This document shows positions 8,213 through 16,690 of a stretch of DNA of 64,000 nt, in pieces (position 1 is the stretch's first letter; every line of letters begins with the position of its first letter). The stretch is from Bacteroidota bacterium (lineage in GTDB: Bacteria > Bacteroidota > Bacteroidia > JACPRZ01). A program made the translations under genes and the position numbers. Under the pieces are notes generated by a model that saw only the letters and a program-made list of their open reading frames with translations, did not search any database and was not told the origin of the DNA. The stretch lies in assembly GCA_016193485.1 (NCBI GenBank), contig JACPRZ010000030.1, positions 1 through 64,000 on the forward strand. Direction: 5' to 3'.

Positions 8213-11200
8213 ATGAAAACCAAAGTTAATTTTCTATCTTTTGCATTTTGTATTTTGTATTTTTTCCTCTTCCCCCCCTGGGGGGGAGAAAGGGGGGCTG
8301 CCCAGGGCACCTGGTCGCCTATTGCCGGTTTCATAGACAGTTTGGAGAATGGTGTGGCTGTGGCTATCGGGGATAAAGGTTATGCCGGCCTTGGCGATAA
8401 TACCACCGGGTCGGCTCAAACCTACTGGTGGGAATATGATCCGGTTGCAAATTCATGGTCGCAGAAAGCCGATTTTCCCGGTGCAGCCCGTATAAAAGCC
8501 AACGCATTTTGCATAGGGAATTATGCCTATGTCGGCATTGGCGCCAGCGGTGGACTATTCGGATATAATGATTTTTACAGGTATGACCCTTCATCCAATT
8601 CATGGTCTTCAATAGCCAGTTTCCCGGGACCCCAGCGGTACACAACCGTATCCTTTGTAATACAGGGAAAAGGTTATTTGGGAACAGGTGCAGCAGGAAC
8701 TCCCTTTGAAACCTATTACAAGGATTTTTACCAGTATGATCCGTCAACCAATTCGTGGACGCAGAAAACCCCTTACGGTGGAGTGAAAAGACGTCATGCC
8801 ATGGGATTCGCCATCGGCTGCAAAGGATACCTCGGCTGCGGGTGGGATATGAGCGCATTCGCCTGGTACCAGGATTTCTGGGAATATGACCCGACCACAA
8901 ATGCGTGGACGCAGAAAGCCAGTTTTCCCCAGACAACCGAGGGGGGGGTTGGATTTTCCATAGGAAACAAAGGGTATATCGGGCTTGGCGAAAGCAGTTC
9001 GGGTCAGCATGACGAATTCTGGGAGTATAATCCCGTAAACAATTCCTGGACGGCAATACCCGATTACCCCGGAGGCCCGCGCAACCGTTCATTCGCCTTT
9101 GTGATTGACAGTATTGCCTACGTGGGAACAGGTAACGGTCCCGATACCATTTACAGCAATTGTTACCGGTATATTCCTGATAATTATGATACTAATCTTG
9201 TCTGCTGCATTTTACTGGTTACCGAAGCGAAGACCAACGAAACCTGCGGCAATGCCGATGGTTCGGCAATACTGACGGAGACGGGTGGTACTCCACCGCT
9301 TACCTACCAGTGGAGTAACGGGGCGACAGCATCAAACAATACGGGTCTGACCGCTGGAAATTATTTTTATACGGTGACCGATGCATCCGGATGTCTGTTC
9401 AGCGATTCGGTCAGGATTTCAAATACCGGAGTGAATGTCACCGCTACTTCCGTTAATGCTACCGATTCTTTAACCTGTGACGGTGAGGGAACAGCGATAC
9501 CTTCCGGAGGTACCCCCCCTTACACTTACCAATGGGATCCTGCTGCCGGAAATCAAACAACTGCAACGGCAACCGGATTGTGTGAGGGTACTTATTCGGT
9601 TACTGTTACGGATAATAACGGCTGCAGCGCCACTGTAACAGTAACTATTACATGGCCCAAATGTTTTACAATTGCATCATCGGTCACAAATGTAAGTTGC
9701 AATGGTGGTAATAATGGCGCTATTGATATTACAGTCGGAAGCGGTAATCCTCCATATACATACCAATGGTCCAATGGCGCTACTACGGAAGATATTTCCG
9801 GATTAACGGATGGAACTTATACGGTTACCGTTACAAGCAGCAGTGCAGGGTCAAGTACGGTATTCTGGAGTGATGACTTTTTTTCTTCAGGCGCGGGCTG
9901 GACACTGAATACCAATGGACCGGGTACAAATGGCAACATTCCGAATTATTGGATAGTAAACTCAATATCCGGTTGCGCATGCGGAAACGGTAATTACCTG
10001 CATGTAACCTGTGATGCAAGCGGTCTGGGTTGCACTTCAGGAGATTGCCTCTATAATGATACTCCGCCATTCCCGCCTTTTTTTCCGGATGATCCCACTT
10101 CGGATAAAATTGCCGTTTCACCGACAATTCCAACATCAGGTTATACCGGTATCACACTGAGTTTTCAGTGGGTTGCAGATGGAGCCGCTGCAAATGATTA
10201 TTGCAAATTACGATTAAGCGATGATGGCGGAAGTACATGGAATGAACTTTCTACCGAATATTCCGGAACAACAATCTGCGGGCAGGCATCAATTGCATTG
10301 CCTTCCAATTATGAAAACCAACCCGATTTTAAATTTGCATTCCGGTGGGTTAACCAGGCGAACGGAAACGGTTCAGACCCCCCCTTTGGTGTAGATGACA
10401 TTGAATTAAGCGTTTCAGCGGCAGCGCCTGCCTGCACCCTTTCCCAATCATTTACCGTTACCGAACCGAATCCTTTTATTGTGAACCCGTCTAAAACGGA
10501 TGTTACGTGCCCCGGAAGTAATGATGGCTCGATAACCATAAATGTGAGCGGAGGCACTACTCCCTATACATTCAACTGGAGCAATAGCCAGACAATAAAT
10601 CCGGTATCAGGTCTTGCAAGTGGAACGTACACAGTGACCATTACCGACTCAAAAGGATGCAGTACAATCTCAACAACAACATTAACCGAAGCCGGTTCGC
10701 TTGTGATTAATACATCGGTAACAAGCGCTACATGCGGCAATAATGACGGCAGCGCCAATGCAAATGTTTCGGGGGGAACACAACCCTTCACGTATTTGTG
10801 GTCAAACTCTCAAACCGGCTCAACGGCATCCTCGCTCACTGCCGGTTTTTATACCGTAACCGTGACTGATTCAAAAGGTTGCAGCGGCACTTCAACGGCA
10901 ACGGTTAACAGCAGCGGTGGTCCTTCAACTGCCATTGCAGAAAGTTCACCTGCATGTTTTGGCGGAAATAACGGAACCGCAACCGCAGCCGTATCCGGAG
11001 GTACCCCCCCTTATTCCTATAACTGGTCAAGCGGACAGACCGCTTCAAATGCTACAGGGTTATCATCCGGCACCTATTACCTGACGGTCACCGATGCTGT
11101 TTTATGCCAGTCGTTTGATACGGCAGTTATTACTGATCCAGCGGCAATTTCTGTGACGTTGTCGGTGATTGACGCAACCTGCGGCAGTAATGACGGCTCT

Positions 11201-13012
11201 GTGACTGCATCGGCAACCGGAGGTACAGGAACGTTAACCTATTTATGGTCAAACTCCCAGACCGGTTCATCCATAACCGGCCTCGGTGCCGGCAATTATT
11301 ACATTACCGTAACCGATGCCAAAGGTTGTACTGAAACCGATAGTACATCGGTCGCTGGCATAGGTGGAGCATCATTAAGTTTAAACTCCTCCGGAGATGT
11401 ATCCTGCAACGGTGGAAGCGATGGTTTTATCAATATAAATGTCAGCAGCGGCTCCCCCCCTTACACATTTGCATGGAGCAATGGCGCATCCATTGAAGAT
11501 ATTTCAGGAATTCCCGATGGGATCTATATCGTATCGGTTACCGATAATGCAGGATGCCTGGCGCTTGATACTTTTACGATAACTGAACCATCCGCCATTG
11601 CAACCACTACCGGCAAGACCGATGCAAGTTGTGGCGTTCCGGACGGTTCCGCATGGGCGTCTGCCTCAGGTGGCGCTCCCGGATATTCATTCCTGTGGAG
11701 CAACAGCGCAACGACAAGCAATATCACCGGAATTCCTGCAGGAAATTATTTTGTGACTATTACCGACAGCAAGGGATGTACAAAAACCGATACTGTGGCA
11801 GTGAACGAAACTGGCGCTGCAACCCTCGGTATAAATACGGTTACGGATGTGTCATGCAGCGGTGGAAACGATGGAAGCATCAATATTGATGTTTCGGGAG
11901 GCACACCCCCCTTGACTTTTTCGTGGAGCAATGGCGGAACAACCGAAGACATTGCGGGTCTTGACGCAGACAATTACGCTGTTACAGTCACAGATAATTC
12001 CGGTTGCAAGAGTTATATAAATGCTACGGTTACTGAACCGCTGCAGGTTACAAGTACTGCCAGCGCTACGAGTGCAAATTGCACAACCGGTGGAACTGCA
12101 TCTATAATCGCCAGTGGTGGCACTGCGCCCTATTCTTACCTGTGGAGCAACGGGGATACAACAGTTGGCAGTGGGCAGTTGGCAGTGGGCAATTATACGG
12201 TAACAGTTACCGATTTAAAAGGATGTACTGCGGTTGATACCGCAACGGTAAACCAGACAGGCAGCATTACCGCGTCAATTACGGGTATCAATGAAATCTG
12301 CGCTGGCAATAGCGTCATGCTGGTTGCTTCCGGAGGCGTAAATTATTTATGGAGCAACAGTGTGACCAACGATACACTTTCCATTACACCTGCTGTGACT
12401 GACACCTATTCGGTAATCGTTACGCAGGGCGCATGTTCCGATACGGCATGGTACACTGTTGTCGTCAATCCCGGAGTCCAGGTTGATGCAGGAAAAGATA
12501 CCACCATTTACATAGGAGAAAGTGCCGGTCTTAATACAACGGTAAACGGTGGAACACCGCCATTTACATATACTTGGTCAACCGGTTCTGTAACGGAATC
12601 AATTAACGTTTCACCTGTAACCGGGACCGAATATTTCATTACCGTTGCTGATGGCAAGGGCTGTACTTCAAAAGATTCGGTATTTGTAGATGTCCTTCCG
12701 TGCGATGCAGAGGTATTTGTTCCCAATGCATTTGCTCCAGGGTGTAAATGTCCGGATGAGCAATTCAGGGTGTACAGCGATTGCATTGAAACGGTGGAGT
12801 TGCGCATTTTTGACCGGTGGGGTGAGATGGTGTATGAATACAAAGGTTCTCCCCTCCCTTCGGGAGGGGCAGGGGGTGGGCTTGGATGGGATGGAATATT
12901 TAACGGCAAAGCGATGGATGCGGCTGTATATGTTTTTTATCTTGAATACACAACCATCAATAATCCTGATAAGGAAATATTGCTGGAGGGGAATGTAAAT
13001 CTTGTGAGATAG
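8213..13012 (+). CDS. Giant kelch and SprB-repeat surface protein with type B T9SS tail
   Basis: A 1599-residue exported protein. After a signal peptide (cleavage near GAAQ) come about six kelch-like blades (residues about 30-340; WSQKADFPG, NAWTQKASFPQ). About eleven SprB-type repeats of the GGTPPYTYQWSNG...GNYTVTVTDxxGC kind follow, then two related Ig-like units, and finally the T9SS type B (gliding-motility-associated, CHU_C) domain from about residue 1500 (FVPNAFAPG, ELRIFDRWGEMVYEY, GNVNLVR). A separate module of about 190 residues (TVFWSDDFF ... VDDIELSVSA, about 546-739) interrupts one SprB repeat and has a homologue in the 1379-residue protein at 40012. Palindromic repeats are read in frame in the signal peptide and in the tail (SPLPSGGAGGG). 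It is likely a cell-surface adhesin; its role in gliding is not shown. Confidence 0.9.
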   Translation: MKTKVNFLSFAFCILYFFLFPPWGGERGAAQGTWSPIAGFIDSLENGVAVAIGDKGYAGLGDNTTGSAQTYWWEYDPVANSWSQKADFPGAARIKANAFCIGNYAYVGIGASGGLFGYNDFYRYDPSSNSWSSIASFPGPQRYTTVSFVIQGKGYLGTGAAGTPFETYYKDFYQYDPSTNSWTQKTPYGGVKRRHAMGFAIGCKGYLGCGWDMSAFAWYQDFWEYDPTTNAWTQKASFPQTTEGGVGFSIGNKGYIGLGESSSGQHDEFWEYNPVNNSWTAIPDYPGGPRNRSFAFVIDSIAYVGTGNGPDTIYSNCYRYIPDNYDTNLVCCILLVTEAKTNETCGNADGSAILTETGGTPPLTYQWSNGATASNNTGLTAGNYFYTVTDASGCLFSDSVRISNTGVNVTATSVNATDSLTCDGEGTAIPSGGTPPYTYQWDPAAGNQTTATATGLCEGTYSVTVTDNNGCSATVTVTITWPKCFTIASSVTNVSCNGGNNGAIDITVGSGNPPYTYQWSNGATTEDISGLTDGTYTVTVTSSSAGSSTVFWSDDFFSSGAGWTLNTNGPGTNGNIPNYWIVNSISGCACGNGNYLHVTCDASGLGCTSGDCLYNDTPPFPPFFPDDPTSDKIAVSPTIPTSGYTGITLSFQWVADGAAANDYCKLRLSDDGGSTWNELSTEYSGTTICGQASIALPSNYENQPDFKFAFRWVNQANGNGSDPPFGVDDIELSVSAAAPACTLSQSFTVTEPNPFIVNPSKTDVTCPGSNDGSITINVSGGTTPYTFNWSNSQTINPVSGLASGTYTVTITDSKGCSTISTTTLTEAGSLVINTSVTSATCGNNDGSANANVSGGTQPFTYLWSNSQTGSTASSLTAGFYTVTVTDSKGCSGTSTATVNSSGGPSTAIAESSPACFGGNNGTATAAVSGGTPPYSYNWSSGQTASNATGLSSGTYYLTVTDAVLCQSFDTAVITDPAAISVTLSVIDATCGSNDGSVTASATGGTGTLTYLWSNSQTGSSITGLGAGNYYITVTDAKGCTETDSTSVAGIGGASLSLNSSGDVSCNGGSDGFININVSSGSPPYTFAWSNGASIEDISGIPDGIYIVSVTDNAGCLALDTFTITEPSAIATTTGKTDASCGVPDGSAWASASGGAPGYSFLWSNSATTSNITGIPAGNYFVTITDSKGCTKTDTVAVNETGAATLGINTVTDVSCSGGNDGSINIDVSGGTPPLTFSWSNGGTTEDIAGLDADNYAVTVTDNSGCKSYINATVTEPLQVTSTASATSANCTTGGTASIIASGGTAPYSYLWSNGDTTVGSGQLAVGNYTVTVTDLKGCTAVDTATVNQTGSITASITGINEICAGNSVMLVASGGVNYLWSNSVTNDTLSITPAVTDTYSVIVTQGACSDTAWYTVVVNPGVQVDAGKDTTIYIGESAGLNTTVNGGTPPFTYTWSTGSVTESINVSPVTGTEYFITVADGKGCTSKDSVFVDVLPCDAEVFVPNAFAPGCKCPDEQFRVYSDCIETVELRIFDRWGEMVYEYKGSPLPSGGAGGGLGWDGIFNGKAMDAAVYVFYLEYTTINNPDKEILLEGNVNLVR
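8272..8305 (+). repeat. C/G-block palindrome forming the signal-peptide cleavage region
   Basis: Seven C, a T, seven G, then AGAAAGGGGGGCTGCCCAGG. It is translated as PPWGGERGAAQ directly after the hydrophobic core of the signal peptide. A closely similar block lies at the same place in the gene at 46396 (PPCGGMRGAAQ). Confidence 0.75.
9857..10430 (+). other. Inserted domain module within a SprB repeat (copy 1)
   Basis: Residues about 549-739 of the giant protein do not fit the SprB pattern. The interrupted repeat begins GTYTVTVTSSS and resumes at ACTLSQSFTVTEPNP. The inserted segment shares SDK-A-SPTI, GITLSF, GSTW, ASIALP, FRWVN, GSDPPFGVDD and LSV with the module at 40725-41415. It looks like a jelly-roll (MAM or choice-of-anchor-like) domain, but the fold is an inference. 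Confidence 0.65.
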
Positions 13013-13041
13013 CAGGTAGAAACGGCAGGTTCCGGGTTCCT

Positions 13042-16000
13042 CTAAAAAAACGCCCTCATCTGCACGCTGCCGGTATGAACTGCATCAGTGTCTTCGGATT
13101 TACGGCCGGTATAGGAAAGTCCCATCTGTATATGGTCGGAAAGATTCTGCTGCCAGGAAACAGTCCATGTAATATTTTGTCCAGGCCGTAATCCCTGCAG
13201 GATTTCGTAAGCGACAGGACTGTTTTCGGGGTACCTGTAGATAATATCAATATAGTTCGCCTGTGCTTCAAGAAACCCTTTGCCGGCAGCGCTGCGCTTT
13301 ATTTCAATGCCGATGGTATTGAGATACCCTCTTTCGCCACCTGAACCGTCAGGAAAAAATCCATTGCGTTTTTCCGAGTATTTCCACCATCCCTTTACAC
13401 GCATTTTTGGACCTTGCTGATAAACCGCTTCCGGCATGAGATCAAAATAAGCAAGACGGTAGTTGCGTGTTGCGAGATATTCCGAAAAACTCTGTTTTGA
13501 ACCGTTGGTGTACGATAAAAACAGGGTCACCGTTCTCCCGGCAGTTGTCCGCACCTTCCCCCCCCAGTATTCGTTGCTCCGGCTGTCAAAACCGTTCACC
13601 AGAAACGACTTCCCGCGGTTTGCCTGGTAATTAAGATCAACTCCATAAACCGGATCGGTGCGGTTGAAATACAAGGTGTTCCGGAAGGAATAATTCATGG
13701 TCACCAGTGCAGTATCGGCAATATTCACCTGGAACGGATTATAGGCAAGGTAGAAATTTTCCATCATGGTTTTCTTATCCATCCTGTATGCCGACTGGTT
13801 TGAAAAACGGGTGAGGAATTTTTTTATTCCTTTTTTATTGTTCCAGATCATTACTGGACGCAGGTCAAGGGTTTGGTTGAAGAGGTTTATTCTTGTTGAT
13901 ACCAGTTGGCTTGTCGGGGTATAAATGCGCAGGTATTCGGCTTTGTCTTTGAAGGCCGCAAGAGGGAACTCAATAAGGTCTTCACGCCCATTACCGTTGT
14001 AATCCTGCCATGTATAAATTCCGTCACCGGGGGCTACTTTGATGTAATAAAAATCCTTTTTGTACTCCTGGCCGGTTCCGATTTCGTAAAAGGTGGCGAG
14101 CGAGACACTGTTTTTTAATATGCGCAGGTAATATTCAATTCTTCCCAGTACGGTATTACCGGGTTTCAATGAAGTCAGAAGAGTATCGAGAATTTTCAGT
14201 TGGCGGTAATTAATGCTTGTCTTTAACTGGTTCTTTGGATTTTCAAGAAACATTGCCGATAAGTTAATATCATCTGCATTTGTTACCGGTTCATTCCTTC
14301 CGCGATACGGGAGGCGGTCGGTCCGGTTCTTCCATGTGAGATTATACTGCGTTGATGCGGTATCGGCTGATGCAATAAAAAATTCCCTCTGGAAAAAAGC
14401 AAAACCCCCTGTTAGAAGCGAGTCGGATCCGGGAATGCCGATGACGTTTTCTTCAGTTTCTTCTTTTATTCCTATGGACAGGGCTTTGATTCGTTTTGTC
14501 AAAAGGATTTTATGACGCAGGAAACGGCTGAAATTACCGGTGCCTGCCGAATTCAGCAAACTGCCATCGGCAGATACCGAAAAACCCGATGCGGTTCCAT
14601 TACCGCCTAATGCATTACGGATGCCCCGGTAACCATCACCCCTGATGAAGGATTGAAGGCCATATTTCAGCAGGTTGCCTTTCCCGTTTTTCAGGGAAAT
14701 ATCCCCCCCCAGCAAATGCTCATCCGATAAAGCGGATGTGCCGGTGATGTTCCAGTCGCGTTCAAATTCGACCGCGCGGTAACGTTCAGGTGGTAAAAAT
14801 GTCTTTCCCTTGTTCTCATAAGATACCGATGTTTCAAGAGATGTTTTTAACGATACATCAGATTTATTTTTCAAGGCAAACCGGTGAGCGTACCCTGTAT
14901 TATCGTCATTACCAACCGCAGAAAAAGTGTTCAGGTCATTATTGCTTATGGCGCTCTCGTATGTAAAAACTGAATTGCCTGAAATAAAATAATCGGCTCC
15001 TATCACGGCCATCTGCTTCTTTTTTGGCGTCACTAATTTGATGACCGGTTCAAAGGAACCGGAAGAAGTAAATGAACCGTCCGCATTGAGAAGAGGCGCT
15101 TTCCATGCATAGACCTTTCCGTTTACGGTTGATGATACCTGCGCATAATTTCCGTTCCCTTCCCCTACATACGAAAATGCAAGAGAATAAAAAGCGCTGT
15201 CAGGATCAAATGACCAGATATATACATCTTTAAAAATGAAATATTTATTTTGTGCCGGATAGAAAATAAGCGTATCTGTTTTTTTATAGAGGACAACATT
15301 GGCCGAATAACCCACGCTGTCGGCACTCGGGGCGATGGCGGCATTGAGGTCATCACCGGCATTTTTCATGATATTTTTCTGTTCATCATCCAGGTCCTGC
15401 AGCAGGGGCTGATTGCGCGCATCCTGTTCGGAAAAAAGATGAAGGCGTAATTCAAGATTATTTTTTTTAACCGTACCGCCAGTAAAGACCAGCGAGCGGG
15501 TGTAATTGCGCTCGGAATATTCAAATTCCACCACCAGACGTTTATCTTTTGTGATGACCTGCGCAGGGGTGAACGATATTTCGGCCGAATTATAATCAAT
15601 TATGTAATCATTTTCCTGCCCGCGCACGAGACGTTTACCGTCAATGTAAATGCGTTCGGTGCCGCTAAGAACAATAATGAAAGATTCATTTTCAGCCCCT
15701 CTGAGTTTATAGGGACCCTGGTTGCCTTCCTGCTCCGCACCGTTGAATTTACTTCCGGAAGAAATATTTCTCGCATACTTGCCTTTTGAGACAGCGATAT
15801 TCGCTTCTGAGGTGACCGTTACGTGTTGTTTTTCTTTTTCCACCAAGCGGGTTGACAAGCCGGCACCCTGCACTTTTTTGTAAAAATTCATAAAGTAACT
15901 TTTGGGCCTGCGCAGTTCAAAATCACCGGCAATCAGTTTTGTTTGTCCGTCCGATAACTGGATAAATACCTTATCAAATTCCTGTATCTGCTGCGTGTTG

Positions 16001-16575
16001 CCTTCGGGCTGAAAAGGTATGTTGTTATCGGTTATGGCTGCGAGAATTTCAATGTTTTCGCTCAGTTTACCGGATAGTTCAATATTCATATTGGAATTTA
16101 CGGTTACATCCTGATTATTACCAAAGGTAATCCCGCGTGATATGCTTCCGTTTTTTGTCAGTCCGCGAGAAGAGAAAAAATCTTCCATCGGTTTACCCGA
16201 TGCCGGATAAATAAACGGGTTAGCGACCTCACCCGACCCTGGAACTATCAACGAAATATCCTTATGCCGGAAGTTTTTTGCAAACGAAAACGGAAATACC
16301 CTCCATAAAATCAGTAAACTGTCGCCATGAGAAATATTCTTCCTGTTTTTCAGAATCAGAAATCCGTTAATGAAATCTGTTTTATAATAAGATGAATCCA
16401 GTGAATTGAATTTACGGTCATGCACCAGGAGCGATCCGGGTATAATGCTTAACGTATCAAGCCGGATAGTGTCACTGGCGGGGTAAAACCATTTTTTCCG
16501 CTGGTTTGAAAGAACTTGCGCCTGCAGTGAAGCGGTAAACACGATGAGCGGGAGTATGGATGATATGATTTTCAA
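13042..16575 (-). CDS. Large outer-membrane protein, unknown function
   Basis: An 1177-residue product with a signal peptide (LIVFTASLQAQ). I do not recognise a named family with certainty. Residues about 140-240 (ISRGITFGNNQDVTVNSNM, ELSGKLSENIEILAAITD, IQEFDKVFIQL) recall the start of the SprA/Sov-type outer-membrane translocon proteins, where long anti-parallel strands follow. The rest alternates aromatic and polar residues like a large beta-barrel and ends in a Phe (QMRAFF), as many outer-membrane proteins do. It is convergent with the SprB-repeat gene, with 29 bp between the ends. Two 8-C runs (13558, 14703) lie in the gene. A role in envelope assembly or export is possible but not demonstrated. 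Confidence 0.7.
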   Translation of the reverse strand: MKIISSILPLIVFTASLQAQVLSNQRKKWFYPASDTIRLDTLSIIPGSLLVHDRKFNSLDSSYYKTDFINGFLILKNRKNISHGDSLLILWRVFPFSFAKNFRHKDISLIVPGSGEVANPFIYPASGKPMEDFFSSRGLTKNGSISRGITFGNNQDVTVNSNMNIELSGKLSENIEILAAITDNNIPFQPEGNTQQIQEFDKVFIQLSDGQTKLIAGDFELRRPKSYFMNFYKKVQGAGLSTRLVEKEKQHVTVTSEANIAVSKGKYARNISSGSKFNGAEQEGNQGPYKLRGAENESFIIVLSGTERIYIDGKRLVRGQENDYIIDYNSAEISFTPAQVITKDKRLVVEFEYSERNYTRSLVFTGGTVKKNNLELRLHLFSEQDARNQPLLQDLDDEQKNIMKNAGDDLNAAIAPSADSVGYSANVVLYKKTDTLIFYPAQNKYFIFKDVYIWSFDPDSAFYSLAFSYVGEGNGNYAQVSSTVNGKVYAWKAPLLNADGSFTSSGSFEPVIKLVTPKKKQMAVIGADYFISGNSVFTYESAISNNDLNTFSAVGNDDNTGYAHRFALKNKSDVSLKTSLETSVSYENKGKTFLPPERYRAVEFERDWNITGTSALSDEHLLGGDISLKNGKGNLLKYGLQSFIRGDGYRGIRNALGGNGTASGFSVSADGSLLNSAGTGNFSRFLRHKILLTKRIKALSIGIKEETEENVIGIPGSDSLLTGGFAFFQREFFIASADTASTQYNLTWKNRTDRLPYRGRNEPVTNADDINLSAMFLENPKNQLKTSINYRQLKILDTLLTSLKPGNTVLGRIEYYLRILKNSVSLATFYEIGTGQEYKKDFYYIKVAPGDGIYTWQDYNGNGREDLIEFPLAAFKDKAEYLRIYTPTSQLVSTRINLFNQTLDLRPVMIWNNKKGIKKFLTRFSNQSAYRMDKKTMMENFYLAYNPFQVNIADTALVTMNYSFRNTLYFNRTDPVYGVDLNYQANRGKSFLVNGFDSRSNEYWGGKVRTTAGRTVTLFLSYTNGSKQSFSEYLATRNYRLAYFDLMPEAVYQQGPKMRVKGWWKYSEKRNGFFPDGSGGERGYLNTIGIEIKRSAAGKGFLEAQANYIDIIYRYPENSPVAYEILQGLRPGQNITWTVSWQQNLSDHIQMGLSYTGRKSEDTDAVHTGSVQMRAFF

Positions 16576-16690
16576 CAGGGAAGGATAACGTGTTTTTGTC
16601 CGTTTTGTGACGGGTTGCCGAAAATACGATTATTCCGGGTTTGACAGGAAAGCAGAAGAGACGGTAGAATAAACTCAGAAAACTATTTAA

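Noticed and set aside
8364-9092. 242-residue ORF on the minus strand
   Set aside because: It lies completely inside the kelch part of the 1599-residue gene; composition (many His, Arg, Trp, Cys) is typical of an antisense shadow and no domain is recognisable.
9200-12700. Repeated DNA in the SprB region, considered as CRISPR-like or as a recombination array
   Set aside because: The repetition is at protein level (about 70-residue domains) with diverged codons; there are no identical repeats with unique spacers.
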